64,000 nucleotides of DNA from LD21 sp964613785. Its GTDB lineage: Bacteria; Bacteroidota; Bacteroidia; Bacteroidales; VadinHA17. Shown here piece by piece: positions 16,344 to 26,018 of this stretch. The first letter of the stretch is position 1. Each line of letters begins with the position of its first letter. The notes under the pieces were generated by a model, which saw only the letters and a program-made list of their open reading frames with translations, had not been told where the DNA came from and did not search any database. A program made the translations under genes and the position numbers. The DNA lies in contig CAZTJT010000016.1 in the NCBI GenBank assembly GCA_964613785.1, positions 34,841-98,840 of the forward strand. The letters run 5' to 3'.

Positions 16344-16928
16344 ATGAATTTCAGTCTGATGGAGATCCTTGCCGCATTCATGGTATTGTTTGCTATAATT
16401 GACATACCGGGATCTATTCCAATCATTGTTGATATTAAAGCAAAATCAGGAGACGTTCATCCCATGAAAGTCACAACTGTATCGTTCCTGATACTCCTTG
16501 CATTTCTTTTAATAGGAAGTCCTCTGCTGGGAATTTTCGGAGTTGATGTCTATTCGTTTGCTATAGCCGGTTCCTTTATAATTTTCCTTATTGCAATGGA
16601 AATGATCCTGGGAGTTGAGCTTTTCAAACAGGATGCCCATGGAAGCGGGGCCGTTTTTCCAATAGCATTCCCGCTTATTGCCGGTGCAGGATCAATCACT
16701 ACTATCCTTTCACTAAAGGCAGAATATGAAACAATCAACATTTTTGTTGCACTGGTCCTTAATATGGTTATCATTTATCTTGTCCTCCGGCTCACCTCAA
16801 AATTTGAAAGGATACTTGGTAAAGGAGGGCTTCAGATACTGAAAAAAGTTTTTGGCGTGATCCTTCTCTCCATTGCAATAAAACTGTTTCTTACCAATAC
16901 CGGAATAATAATCGGAAATGCCAGGTGA
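16344..16928 (+). CDS. MarC family integral membrane protein
   Basis: A 194-residue UPF0056/MarC protein with about six hydrophobic segments. Family marks are the early AFMVLFAIIDIPGSIPII segment and PIAFPLIAGAGSITTIL near residue 110. Transport activity for the family is not established; the name MarC does not imply drug resistance. TACCTTTG at 16320-16327, a TAnnTTTG box, precedes the ATG by 16 bp. The rnhA ATG overlaps its end by 11 bp, so it is the first gene of a three-gene unit. Confidence 0.88.
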   Translation: MNFSLMEILAAFMVLFAIIDIPGSIPIIVDIKAKSGDVHPMKVTTVSFLILLAFLLIGSPLLGIFGVDVYSFAIAGSFIIFLIAMEMILGVELFKQDAHGSGAVFPIAFPLIAGAGSITTILSLKAEYETINIFVALVLNMVIIYLVLRLTSKFERILGKGGLQILKKVFGVILLSIAIKLFLTNTGIIIGNAR

Positions 16929-17412
16929 GATAACGATATACACCGACGGCGCTGCAAGCGGTAATCCTGGTCCGGGAGGATACGGGGTTGTCCTTATCTC
17001 AGGAAAACACCGTCTTGAAAAATCGGAAGGGTTCAGACTCACAACAAACAACCGGATGGAACTCCTGGCAGTCATTACAGGTCTTGAAGCACTTAAGATC
17101 CCGGGAAGTAATGTGGTAATCTATACCGACTCGAGGTATGTAGCCGATTCGGTTGAAAAAGGATGGGTTTTTCAGTGGGAAGCAAAAGGATTCAGAAAGA
17201 AAAAAAATCCTGATCTGTGGATCAGGTTCCTGAAGGCCTACAGGAAACATAACGTAAGATTCGTATGGATAAAAGGGCATGCCAGCAATCCGGAAAATGA
17301 GCTCTGCGACCGCCTGGCGGTGGAAGCTTCAAAAAACGCTAACCTTTCGGAAGACATAGGATATAAACCTGAAGAACTTGATGATGAACTGTTTAATAAT
17401 TCAAACAAATGA
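16918..17412 (+). CDS. rnhA: Ribonuclease HI
   Basis: A 164-residue RNase H1-fold nuclease degrading the RNA strand of RNA-DNA hybrids. Catalytic acidic residues are visible: YTDGAASGNPGPGGYG (Asp near residue 8), NNRMELLAVITGLEAL (Glu near 47), YTDSRYVADSV (Asp near 70) and a later His/Asp loop, WIKGHASNPENELCD. Complete and cytoplasmic. Overlaps marC by 11 bp and the next gene by 4 bp. Confidence 0.96.
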   Translation: MPGEITIYTDGAASGNPGPGGYGVVLISGKHRLEKSEGFRLTTNNRMELLAVITGLEALKIPGSNVVIYTDSRYVADSVEKGWVFQWEAKGFRKKKNPDLWIRFLKAYRKHNVRFVWIKGHASNPENELCDRLAVEASKNANLSEDIGYKPEELDDELFNNSNK

Positions 17413-17903
17413 GAGGTCAGAAAAAATTATATGAGCTTCTTGAAAAATTGTCGATATCTTTTGACTACCATGAACACCCGCCGCTCGCTACAATAGAGGA
17501 TGCAAAGATCCACTGGAAAGACTACAACTCCGGGAGGTGCAAGAACATCTTCTTCAGGAACCATAAGGGTAACAGGCACTACCTTGTCATCCTCGAGCAC
17601 CTCAGGCAGCTTGATATCCACGATCTGGAGAAAAGGCTCAGGCAGGGAAAGCTCACATTTGCTTCTGATCAGAGGCTTAAGAAATATCTGGGTGTTGAAC
17701 CGGGATCAGTATCTCCCTTCGGATTGATTAATGATACTGAAAAACATGTGCATGTTTTCATTGATGAAAAGCTTGCCGAATTTGATCGTCTTGCATTCCA
17801 TCCGAATGTCAATACTGCATCGATTGTCGTTTCAAAATCTGATTTTCTGAAATTTCTGGACTATACGGGTAACACGTATGAGTTTATAAAACTCTATGAT
17901 TAG
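17409..17903 (+). CDS. YbaK/ProX-type aminoacyl-tRNA deacylase
   Basis: A 164-residue protein of the YbaK/prolyl-tRNA editing superfamily. Such free-standing domains hydrolyse mischarged tRNA (for example Ala-tRNAPro in ProX/PrdX) in trans. Visible features are the N-terminal FDYHEHPPLATIEDA, the core CKNIFFRNHKGNRHYLVIL with the conserved Lys, and the closing SVSPFGLINDTEKHVHVFID strand. The pattern resembles ProX more than YbaK proper. The start overlaps the rnhA stop in ATGA, so translation is probably coupled. The specific tRNA is not determined. Confidence 0.85.
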   Translation: MRGQKKLYELLEKLSISFDYHEHPPLATIEDAKIHWKDYNSGRCKNIFFRNHKGNRHYLVILEHLRQLDIHDLEKRLRQGKLTFASDQRLKKYLGVEPGSVSPFGLINDTEKHVHVFIDEKLAEFDRLAFHPNVNTASIVVSKSDFLKFLDYTGNTYEFIKLYD

Positions 17904-17933
17904 ATTCTTTTCAAGGATCTTAATTTCTATTAA

Positions 17934-18112
17934 CCACGGAGTTACGCGGGGTTTATCACGGAGTTTCACGGCTCAGAAACCGAATAAAATCTGAATTAAT
18001 TTCACCACAGAGTTACGCGGAGTTTATCACGGAGTTTCACGGTTCAAAATCCGAATAATATCTGAATAAATTTCAACCGCCGAGTCACACGGGGTTAACC
18101 ACGGCGTTTCAT
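17934..18112. repeat. About 2.6 tandem copies of a 71-bp CACGGAGTTACGCGG repeat
   Basis: Units begin at about 17934, 18005 and 18077. Each starts CCACGGAGTTACGCGG or a variant, has a second half GGAGTTTCACGG, and then an AT-rich spacer (CCGAATAAxATCTGAATxAATTTC). The third copy is truncated and more diverged. Related sequence recurs in other gaps (38.4, 39.9 and 60.2 kb). Units are not separated by unique spacers, so it is not a CRISPR array. Confidence 0.8.
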
Positions 18113-18177
18113 TGAGGGAAAAAAGTAAACCACGCCATCCGGGATAGTGTTACCTGGTGTAAGTTTGATCTCAGTAA

Positions 18178-18990
18178 TCAGAGAACTTTGCTATAAACGG
18201 GCTGGCGCAATTCTTCTGCCGGCTCATATTTGCTCATGCATGCCCAGAGTATTCCCCGTTTCTGTATCTCAAGCGCCTGTGGCACAGAAAAGTCGGCTGC
18301 AACATGCCCCAACGAAGAGTAAAACACCCTTCCTTTGCCATAATATTTCTTCCACGCGACTGGAATCACATTACCTCCTATCCAGCTGGCATATTTGTCG
18401 CTGAAAGTGGTTGTTGCAAGTACCTTGACATTTGGATCAACATGCATATAGTACTGTTCTGAATGCATGTTAAAATCAGACAATCCTGCAGTTACCGGAT
18501 CCTTATGATCTGTAATATTTACCCTGTAGTCGATAACACCCCCTGGATGCGCAACCCATTGTCCGCCTACCATGAACTGGTACTCGGTATTGTTTCTGAA
18601 AGAATCTCCAAGTCCTCCGTGCCATCCGGCCAGACCGGTTCCGGAAGATATGGCTTCAAGAAGGGCCTTTTCCTGTTCACCCTCAATCTGTCCCATGGTC
18701 CAGGCCTGGATAATAAGGTCAATTCCATTTTTCAGATCAATTTGCACGTATGAATCAAGAGTATCAGATACAGTTACAATTGCCCCCTCCGATTTAAGCC
18801 AGGGGACAAATATATCTCTGCATTTATCTGGTTCATGGCCCATCCATCCCCCCCAGATGAACAGAACTTTTTTGCCAGCAAGAGGTGAAGCGCCGGTAAG
18901 AGGAAAGGTACGGCCGAATGATGATTTTGCAATCAATGCAGCTGAAGCGGCTGCTGTACTTTTTAACAGGAATGATCTTCTGGATAGCAT
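18178..18990 (-). CDS. ThuA-like domain protein with Tat leader
   Basis: A 270-residue protein starting MLSRRSFLLKSTAAASAAL, a textbook SRRSFLLK twin-arginine signal, so it should be exported folded. The mature part is a ThuA/glutamine-amidotransferase-like flavodoxin fold: KKVLFIWGGWMGHEPDK strand, SDTLDSY, WTMGQIEGEQEKAL, SGTGLAGWHGGLGDSF and the VAWKKYYGKGRVFYSSLGH segment. ThuA proteins are linked to trehalose and sugar metabolism but their reaction is generally unknown. It is divergent from the DUF5916 gene across 314 bp, with no clear promoter motif seen. Confidence 0.86.
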   Translation of the reverse strand: MLSRRSFLLKSTAAASAALIAKSSFGRTFPLTGASPLAGKKVLFIWGGWMGHEPDKCRDIFVPWLKSEGAIVTVSDTLDSYVQIDLKNGIDLIIQAWTMGQIEGEQEKALLEAISSGTGLAGWHGGLGDSFRNNTEYQFMVGGQWVAHPGGVIDYRVNITDHKDPVTAGLSDFNMHSEQYYMHVDPNVKVLATTTFSDKYASWIGGNVIPVAWKKYYGKGRVFYSSLGHVAADFSVPQALEIQKRGILWACMSKYEPAEELRQPVYSKVL

Positions 18991-19304
18991 TGTAGAAAGA
19001 TTTTAGCCTAAGATAAAAAAAATTAAAATGAAGTCAGTCAACCCAGGCTATAATTACCTCCGAAAGTGTGAAATATTAAAAGGATCAGGTTTGATATTGC
19101 CTGCTTTCAGGACACCATGTTTAACATTGAATACTAAAGAAAATAAACGAAAGTGCTCATAAAATGGTGATTTTAGTGAATAATAGTCAGGCGGGAAAAG
19201 TTTAGAATGATTCCAAATAACTCTTTTTTTGCATCATTTTCAGTTTCTGTACGTCATTAACCCGACAGTAATCCTACACGCTAACTTGCCATGAGAAGAA
19301 TGCT

Positions 19305-21944
19305 ATGAAGAGAATTCAGATATATTTTCTATGCTTGATTTTTGTCTTCCCGGGTGTAACTGGACAGACATCCGGGAAGAAACAATACAGGGCTGAGAGA
19401 CTTACATCCATTCCCGTCATTGACGGGATTCTCGACGATGAAGCCTGGAAAAATACTGGTACCTGGGTTGATGATTTTACCCAGCATGAACCCTACAATG
19501 GGGGCAAGGCATCGCAAAGGACTGAGTTTAAAATACTTTATGATGACGACAACATTTATGCTGCGTTTAAAGCTTTTGATACAAGTCCCGACAGCATCGT
19601 CAGCCGTCTGACCAGACGCGACCATGCAGATGGAGACCTGGTAGGTATTATTTTTGACAGCTTCCATGACCTCAGAACAGGATTTCTTTTCGGGATAAGC
19701 TCTGCAGGAGTTAAATACGACCAAATGTTTATAAATGACGGTCAGAATGAAGATAAGTCATGGGACCCAAACTGGTGGGCCAGAACCTCCATTAATGATG
19801 AAGGGTGGGTTGCAGAAATGAAAATCCCCTTGAGTCAGCTCAGATTCGAAAAAAACTCTGGAGATACCTGGGGACTGGAAGTAGCCAGGGTCTTGTATCG
19901 GAGAAATGAGACCAGCTTCTGGCAGCATATCCCCAAAGATGCACCAGGTCTTATTCACCTTTTCGGTGAACTGACAGGGCTCGAAAAGATTAGACCAAGA
20001 AAGATTTTTGATATTACCCCTTACGGTGTTGCAAAGGCGGAAACGTACAAGAAAGACATGGCAAATCCCTTTCTGCAGAAGGGCAGCAGGTATGGATTCA
20101 ACGGAGGAATAGATGCAAAAATAGGGATCACAAACAACATGACTATGGACCTCACCATCAATCCAGATTTTGGACAGGTTGAGGCAGATCCATCTGAAGT
20201 GAACCTTACAGCCTATGAAACATTTTATAAGGAGAAAAGGCCTTTCTTCATTGAAGGCAACAATATAACCAATTTCAACCTTGGGGTCGGCGACGGAGAT
20301 GTTGGAAATGATAACCTATTCTACTCCAGGCGAATAGGCCGGAGGCCCCATGGGGAACCTGACCTGGATGACGGTATGTATGCTGAAGTACCACGATTCA
20401 CCACCATACTGGGTGCAGCCAAACTTACAGGTAAGACCAGTAATGGACTTTCTGTAGGATTCATTGAAGCAATCACCGCTGAGGAAAGGGCAGAAATTGA
20501 TAATGAAGGAACCAGATCGTTTGAGAAAGTGGAACCGCTTACCAACTATATGGTAGGAAGGGTGCAAAAAGACCTTAAAGAGGGAAAAACCATCATCGGG
20601 GGTATTTTCACTGGCACAAACAGAGAGCTTGATGAAAACCTTGCAGAATTTATGCATAAATCAGCCTATACCGGCGGAATAGATTTCACACAATATTTCA
20701 GGGATAAAAACTGGATGCTGGGTGTAAGCACAGCTTTCAGCCAGGTAAAGGGTACAAAGGGGGCCATTGAAAACACTCAAAAATCATCAGCACGCTACTT
20801 TCAGAGGCCTGATAAAGATTATGCAACGCTCGATCCCTCCAGGAGATCCCTTACAGGAACGGGTGGAAGGGTGCAATTAATGAAGCTTAACGGACATCTT
20901 AATGTCATGGGGGTAATGACCTGGAAATCACCGGGGTTTGAAATAAACGACCTGGGTTACAGCCAGAACTCCGATCAGATTCTCGCTGTCATCTGGGCCG
21001 GTTATAATGAATGGGAACCCAAAGGTATTTACAGACGGTATAATATCAATGCAGATGTTTATTCTTTCTGGAATTTCGGCGGAATAAATGCAGGCAAGGG
21101 ATTCGAGACAAATGCAAGCATGACCTTAAAAAATCACTGGAATTTCTGGACAGGTGGAAATATCGGGGCAAGTTCGTTTGATGGAAGCATACTGAGGGGC
21201 GGACCAATGATGAAGCTGCCCGGAAGGTTTCAGTGGAGAGTCGGATTCTCATCCGACAGCCGTAAAAAAGTCGGACTTGAGTTTTTTACAAATTATAACA
21301 GGGGGTTTGAAAGATATAATAAAAGCTCATATACCAGGGCGGAATTATCATATAAACCAACCAATTTTCTGTCTTTCTTTATCGGACCAGCATATAATAA
21401 ATCCTACAACGAACTCCAGTATGTTACCACCCTGAAATATAACGATACTGACAGGTACATTTTTGCCAGCATCGACAGGGAAACCATCAGCGCATCTCTC
21501 CGGATCAATTTTAACCTTAATCCTGAACTCACACTTCAGTACTGGGGTCAGCCTTTTATCGCAACCGGAAGATACTACAACCATAAATATATCACTAATC
21601 CGGTTGCCGAAAAATATAATGACCGTTTCAATACTTTCACAACCGGTCAGGCCATTCAGGGCATCGACTATTTCGATATTGATGAGGATCTTGATGGTAC
21701 AGTCGACTACAGCTTTGATCGGACAGATTTCAATGTTCAGGAATTCCTTTCCAACCTGGTGTTAAGATGGGAATTCTCGCCCGGATCCACTCTTTATTTT
21801 GTCTGGAGCCAGACAAGAAGCGGATTTAATGACTCCGGAAGGATGGATTATTTCAATGATCTTGGCGATCTGTTTGACAATGGGATAGATGATCTTAATA
21901 ATGTTTTCCTTGTCAAATTCAGCTACCGGTTCGGATTAAGATAA
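19305..21944 (+). CDS. DUF5916 outer-membrane protein with CBM9-like N-terminus (copy 1)
   Basis: An 879-residue exported protein. The signal peptide is about residues 1-20. A CBM9-like domain (about 30-220) opens PVIDGILDDEAW and includes KILYDDDNIYAAFKAFD and WVAEMKIPLSQLRF. A DUF5916 region follows, rich in alternating strands and ending in an aromatic FLVKFSYRFGLR, as expected for an outer-membrane beta-barrel. TIMNxNPDFGQVEADPSEVNLTAYETFYKEKRPFFIEG-type sequence is the family hallmark. Function is unknown; proposed roles are in surface glycan or peptide handling. A paralogue is at 47283. Confidence 0.88.
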   Translation: MKRIQIYFLCLIFVFPGVTGQTSGKKQYRAERLTSIPVIDGILDDEAWKNTGTWVDDFTQHEPYNGGKASQRTEFKILYDDDNIYAAFKAFDTSPDSIVSRLTRRDHADGDLVGIIFDSFHDLRTGFLFGISSAGVKYDQMFINDGQNEDKSWDPNWWARTSINDEGWVAEMKIPLSQLRFEKNSGDTWGLEVARVLYRRNETSFWQHIPKDAPGLIHLFGELTGLEKIRPRKIFDITPYGVAKAETYKKDMANPFLQKGSRYGFNGGIDAKIGITNNMTMDLTINPDFGQVEADPSEVNLTAYETFYKEKRPFFIEGNNITNFNLGVGDGDVGNDNLFYSRRIGRRPHGEPDLDDGMYAEVPRFTTILGAAKLTGKTSNGLSVGFIEAITAEERAEIDNEGTRSFEKVEPLTNYMVGRVQKDLKEGKTIIGGIFTGTNRELDENLAEFMHKSAYTGGIDFTQYFRDKNWMLGVSTAFSQVKGTKGAIENTQKSSARYFQRPDKDYATLDPSRRSLTGTGGRVQLMKLNGHLNVMGVMTWKSPGFEINDLGYSQNSDQILAVIWAGYNEWEPKGIYRRYNINADVYSFWNFGGINAGKGFETNASMTLKNHWNFWTGGNIGASSFDGSILRGGPMMKLPGRFQWRVGFSSDSRKKVGLEFFTNYNRGFERYNKSSYTRAELSYKPTNFLSFFIGPAYNKSYNELQYVTTLKYNDTDRYIFASIDRETISASLRINFNLNPELTLQYWGQPFIATGRYYNHKYITNPVAEKYNDRFNTFTTGQAIQGIDYFDIDEDLDGTVDYSFDRTDFNVQEFLSNLVLRWEFSPGSTLYFVWSQTRSGFNDSGRMDYFNDLGDLFDNGIDDLNNVFLVKFSYRFGLR

Positions 21945-21997
21945 GAATACTATGAATTATTCTTCAAGAACCATACGGAGGTATTTCAAATTTCTGG

Positions 21998-23578
21998 TCA
22001 GGACAGAATTTCAAATTTTATCCCAAGCTTATTCAATGCATAACCTGCTTCCTTCAGATAATCTCCATAAGCGGTTATCCAATGGAATCCAGGCATCTCT
22101 TCTGCAACCTTTCTGCTGTCGCACGTAAAGCTTACATCGATCTGCGACCGGCAAATATCCAGAAAAGGATTTTCAACTATCTTTCCCAACAGCCCTACAT
22201 TTTTTTCAAATTTAAAATCGGGCATAATATTGGTTACAGTCTGTCCAAGAAGCATCTCCACTTTAGGGGCAGCTCCATAGTCGGATTCAAAATGAGTAAG
22301 TAATCGTGCCGGCTCAAGCCGCTTTCCATCCATGCGCCGCGGAGCAGTACAATGGGCAAGCGTTATAAGTCCGTCATGAGGATAGGTCGGATCATTCAGA
22401 AAAGATGGTTTCCCTGAGATATTGGCAAGAAGAATTCCCGCAGGAACAACAACAAAATCAGATTCACAAAATGCCAGATAACCTGCATCATTCAGCAGGC
22501 TAAGTGTAAGGCAGGCAGTGGTCTCCGATAAAGGCATAATTGTGCCCATACATTCATTTATTGTTATAGCTCTTGTGCCCGCCTTCTCCATTATCCTTAT
22601 CAAAACATCCTCAAGAACAAAACAGTTTTCAACATATTGCTTTTTCGTCTCGAGCCTGATTCCACTGTCAGCAAGATACTTTTCTGTCCGGTCTTTAGCT
22701 TTTACAATGACCTGTTTATCAGCTTTTGCCGCTTTGATGAGCTGGCCCAGTTCATCGTATGATACTGTCCTGATATCCATCCTGAATTTCTCACGGACAA
22801 GATCGGGCACAACTCCTTCAGGTTGAGCCCAGGCCCCCGGACCTCCAATTGCAACAATCTTTGAACCTATAGTGTTCTTAAGACCGCAAAGAGCCCTCAG
22901 CCTCCATAATATCTCATCCTGACTGTCTATTACCACATCATTTTCATTGATACCCTTCACAGCCAGTTTATCTGTATGCTGTCTAAGAAAACGCGGGCTG
23001 ATAATTTCGTACCAGAGATAAACAGGTCCCGACCTGTGCCTGCAAAAGAAAATAATATCTTTCCCCTTTTTGTTAAGCTGGTCAAATATATCCATTCCTG
23101 CACCTGCAGCATATATGATAAACATATCTGCATCATTGAGATCTGAGACTGAATTCAGGTCAGAAGCCTTTTGAACCTCTGAAACGGGAAGAATTTCCAG
23201 AGGGAAATCGGCTCTGGAACGGATTGTACTCAATTCATCCTGAATACGCTTTATTTCTGCAAGGGCATCGGCCTTTGTCTGAATGCCTCCCCATGCGCGC
23301 CAGCTTGTTTGTTCCCTGCGTGCGGGCAGATCATAAGTGAAAACAGGTTTTACAATAAGAGGATTCCTTTTGGGAGCTCCTGCCTCCAATTGTGGTGAAG
23401 CAGACAATGAAGCCCATGTAATTGCCGGCATTGCAACTGTACCTATTGCTGTTGTTCCTGCAACCTGAACAAACTTTCTCCTTGTAATTTCATTTGAAGG
23501 GCTACCTGAATACGTACCACAGCAATGACAGATTCCTGCATAAGCTTTTGCTGAATTAATTTCATTTGATTTATCCAT
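21998..23578 (-). CDS. Exported sugar-isomerase-like (FucI/AraA-fold) protein
   Basis: The start at 23578 is preceded by a good AGGGAGG ribosome binding site; an earlier in-frame ATG (23608) is less likely. About 526 residues. The N-terminus is unusual: CHCC at residues 18-21, then a twin-arginine motif TRRKFVQVAGTTAIG near residue 34. The C-terminal third (NECMGTIMPLSETTACLTLSL, ESDFVVVPAGILLANISGKPSFLNDPTYPHDG, HCTAPRRMDG) resembles the L-fucose/L-arabinose isomerase C-terminal fold. I cannot show isomerase activity. It lies 38 bp downstream of the GH92 start side on the same strand, so it likely shares its transcript. Confidence 0.6.
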   Translation of the reverse strand: MDKSNEINSAKAYAGICHCCGTYSGSPSNEITRRKFVQVAGTTAIGTVAMPAITWASLSASPQLEAGAPKRNPLIVKPVFTYDLPARREQTSWRAWGGIQTKADALAEIKRIQDELSTIRSRADFPLEILPVSEVQKASDLNSVSDLNDADMFIIYAAGAGMDIFDQLNKKGKDIIFFCRHRSGPVYLWYEIISPRFLRQHTDKLAVKGINENDVVIDSQDEILWRLRALCGLKNTIGSKIVAIGGPGAWAQPEGVVPDLVREKFRMDIRTVSYDELGQLIKAAKADKQVIVKAKDRTEKYLADSGIRLETKKQYVENCFVLEDVLIRIMEKAGTRAITINECMGTIMPLSETTACLTLSLLNDAGYLAFCESDFVVVPAGILLANISGKPSFLNDPTYPHDGLITLAHCTAPRRMDGKRLEPARLLTHFESDYGAAPKVEMLLGQTVTNIMPDFKFEKNVGLLGKIVENPFLDICRSQIDVSFTCDSRKVAEEMPGFHWITAYGDYLKEAGYALNKLGIKFEILS

Positions 23579-23616
23579 GTTGACCTCCCTTAATTTAAGA
23601 ATGTACAAATACTAAC

Positions 23617-25899
23617 TCAATTATCCCCTCTACCCCATTTTGCACTGGGATCCGGGCCCATGTCAATAACCAGAGTCCCTCCCTTAAGAATATCATTATG
23701 GGTAAAAAAAGGCTTTTCCACGGGTGCACCGTTCAGTGAAACTTTCTGCACATAGATATTCTCAGGTGAATTGTCTGTTGTCTGAATTGTGAATTTTTTC
23801 CCGTTTTCCAGGCTGATCTCAGCCTTGTCGAACAAGGGTCGTCCTATTGACCAGGTGGGATCGCCCGGAGCAACAGAATAGAATCCCAATGCACTAAGGA
23901 CATACCAGGCCGACATCTGTCCGCAATCCTCATTCCCCGACAAGCCATCAGGATTGTTATGGTAAAGCGTATTAAGTATCTGGTCAACCAGCTTCTGGGT
24001 CTTCCAAGGCTGACCTGCATAATTATAAAAATACACTATATGATGACTTGGCTCGTTGCCATGCGCATACTGACCAATAAGCCCCGAAATATCGGCCGAT
24101 CTGTTCTCACCTTCTATCGTTGAATCAACAGTAAAAAGGGAATCAAGCTTTAAAATGAATTTCTCCCTGCCGCCCATAAGATCTATAAGCCCCATCGGAT
24201 CATGAGGCACAAACCAGGTCCATTGCCAGGCATTTCCTTCTACATAGTCAGCATAGGTATGGTCAGAATACCTGGGATTAAAGGGGGTTCTCCATTCTCC
24301 TGTCGACATCACACCTCTCATGAAACCTGTAACCGGATCAAAGTATTTCTTATAGCGCAATGCTCTTTCCGAGTAAGTTTTGTACTCATTTTCTTTACCC
24401 ATTTCCTTAGCCATTTGTGCAATGCACCAGTCATTATAGGCAAATTCAAGCGCTTTTGCCACCGACTGATTGTCCTTATCACTTGGAATATACCCAAGAG
24501 TATTATTATAATATTTAGCCATGGGCATCAGCGACATTAAAATGTCTTTTGTTGCAGCCTTGATATTTGTAGTATCAAAATTAGATGAACGAATCATGGC
24601 ATTAAATGCCTTTTCTGCATCAAAATTACGGATGCCTCTCATATATGCATCTACTATTACCGGTACAGAATGATATCCTATCATTGTTCCCGTGTAGTTG
24701 GAAGCAAGATCCCACATTGGCAGCAGACCTCCTTCATCAGCTTTCCTCAGCAGTGCATTAATCATTTCTGAGTTACGTGTTGGATTTATAAGGGCAAGAA
24801 GGGGATGTTCCGCTCTGAAAGTATCCCAGAGTGAAAAAACTGTATAATTCAGAGCTCCACTTGAATTGTGGATCTTATGGTCCATACCAAAATATCTGCC
24901 ATCTGCATCAGAAAAGGTATTGGGACTTATCATTGAATGATAAAGGGCAGAGTAAAAGATTTTCTTCTGGTCCTCGGTCGCCCCTTCAACTTTAATCTTA
25001 TTAAGCTCCTTGTCCCATGCTTCTTTTGCCTTTTCCCGGATTTCGTCAAAATTCCAGTCGGGGATCTCACTTTCAAGATTGTTTTTTGCCCCTGAAGCGT
25101 CGACCGAAGATATACCCACTTTTACAAGTATCTGTTCATCCTTTTTAGTTTCAAATGAAAGTATAGCCTTGATGTTCTGACCTTCGGCCTCCTTCAGTGA
25201 ATCATTCAGTGTATCGTTTACGGCTATGGTGCATCTGAAGGGCTTTGAGAAACGTGCATAGAAGTAAACAGGATGATATTTGGCCCAACCCCTTGTTATT
25301 TTGACTCCCTCGATTTCCGTGTCGCTTAATTCCGTCAGCCTTAAAAGCAGATTAGGATGGTTCTGCAGGGTGTGGTGGAGGTCAACAATAATGTATGATT
25401 CTTTTGATTCAGGAAAGGTATAGCGATGGAATCCGGTTCTGGTGGTGGCTGTAAGTTCCGCCTTGATATTGTAGTCATTGAGGATGACTGAATAATAACC
25501 GGGAGAACCTTTTTCGTTGCTTTTTGAGAAGGACGATCTGTAACCTGATGCGGGAACTCCCTCCTCTCCCCTCGCAAGCACTTTTCGCCCAACAACAGGC
25601 ATCATAAGTATATCACCATAATCTCCAATACCCGTTCCGCTGAGATGAGTATGGGAAAATCCTATTATCGTCCGGTCAGAGTCATGATAGCCGGAACAGG
25701 CATCCCATCCCTCTATTCTTGTGTCGGGACTAAGCTGGACCATTCCAAATGGGACTGTTGCACCCGGGAAAGTATGGCCATGGCCGCCGGTACCAATAAA
25801 GACATTTACCAGCTCAGTAGGAGTCTGTTCCACTTTGCAGGATACCAGTATTGTCAACGAAAGTGTGATGGTAAAAAGAAGCAGTAAGATTCTTTGCAT
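23617..25899 (-). CDS. GH92 alpha-mannosidase lipoprotein
   Basis: A 760-residue glycoside hydrolase family 92 enzyme. The family is calcium-dependent exo-alpha-mannosidases acting on N-glycan or yeast-type mannan chains. The lipobox ILVSC near residues 17-21 marks a lipoprotein. N-terminal beta domain: VFIGTGGHGHTFPGATVPFGMVQLSPDT. The catalytic (alpha/alpha)6 half includes GNEPSHHIVYFYNYAGQPWKTQ and GLSGNEDCGQMSAWYVLSALGFYSV. Length is typical. It is transcribed before the isomerase-like gene and is divergent from the esterase at 26019. Confidence 0.95.
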   Translation of the reverse strand: MQRILLLLFTITLSLTILVSCKVEQTPTELVNVFIGTGGHGHTFPGATVPFGMVQLSPDTRIEGWDACSGYHDSDRTIIGFSHTHLSGTGIGDYGDILMMPVVGRKVLARGEEGVPASGYRSSFSKSNEKGSPGYYSVILNDYNIKAELTATTRTGFHRYTFPESKESYIIVDLHHTLQNHPNLLLRLTELSDTEIEGVKITRGWAKYHPVYFYARFSKPFRCTIAVNDTLNDSLKEAEGQNIKAILSFETKKDEQILVKVGISSVDASGAKNNLESEIPDWNFDEIREKAKEAWDKELNKIKVEGATEDQKKIFYSALYHSMISPNTFSDADGRYFGMDHKIHNSSGALNYTVFSLWDTFRAEHPLLALINPTRNSEMINALLRKADEGGLLPMWDLASNYTGTMIGYHSVPVIVDAYMRGIRNFDAEKAFNAMIRSSNFDTTNIKAATKDILMSLMPMAKYYNNTLGYIPSDKDNQSVAKALEFAYNDWCIAQMAKEMGKENEYKTYSERALRYKKYFDPVTGFMRGVMSTGEWRTPFNPRYSDHTYADYVEGNAWQWTWFVPHDPMGLIDLMGGREKFILKLDSLFTVDSTIEGENRSADISGLIGQYAHGNEPSHHIVYFYNYAGQPWKTQKLVDQILNTLYHNNPDGLSGNEDCGQMSAWYVLSALGFYSVAPGDPTWSIGRPLFDKAEISLENGKKFTIQTTDNSPENIYVQKVSLNGAPVEKPFFTHNDILKGGTLVIDMGPDPSAKWGRGDN

Positions 25900-26018
25900 A
25901 AGGTTTAGTTTTTATAAATATAATCGCTTTGCAGAAAATAATTACCTTTTTCAGCAGGTATTAAGTACCATTCAATTACAATTAATGTAAATTTATAACA
26001 ATAAACAATCCGACAGAT

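Noticed and set aside
17934..18112. CRISPR array
   Set aside because: The units are about 71 bp, adjoin one another and have no unique spacers; no cas genes nearby.
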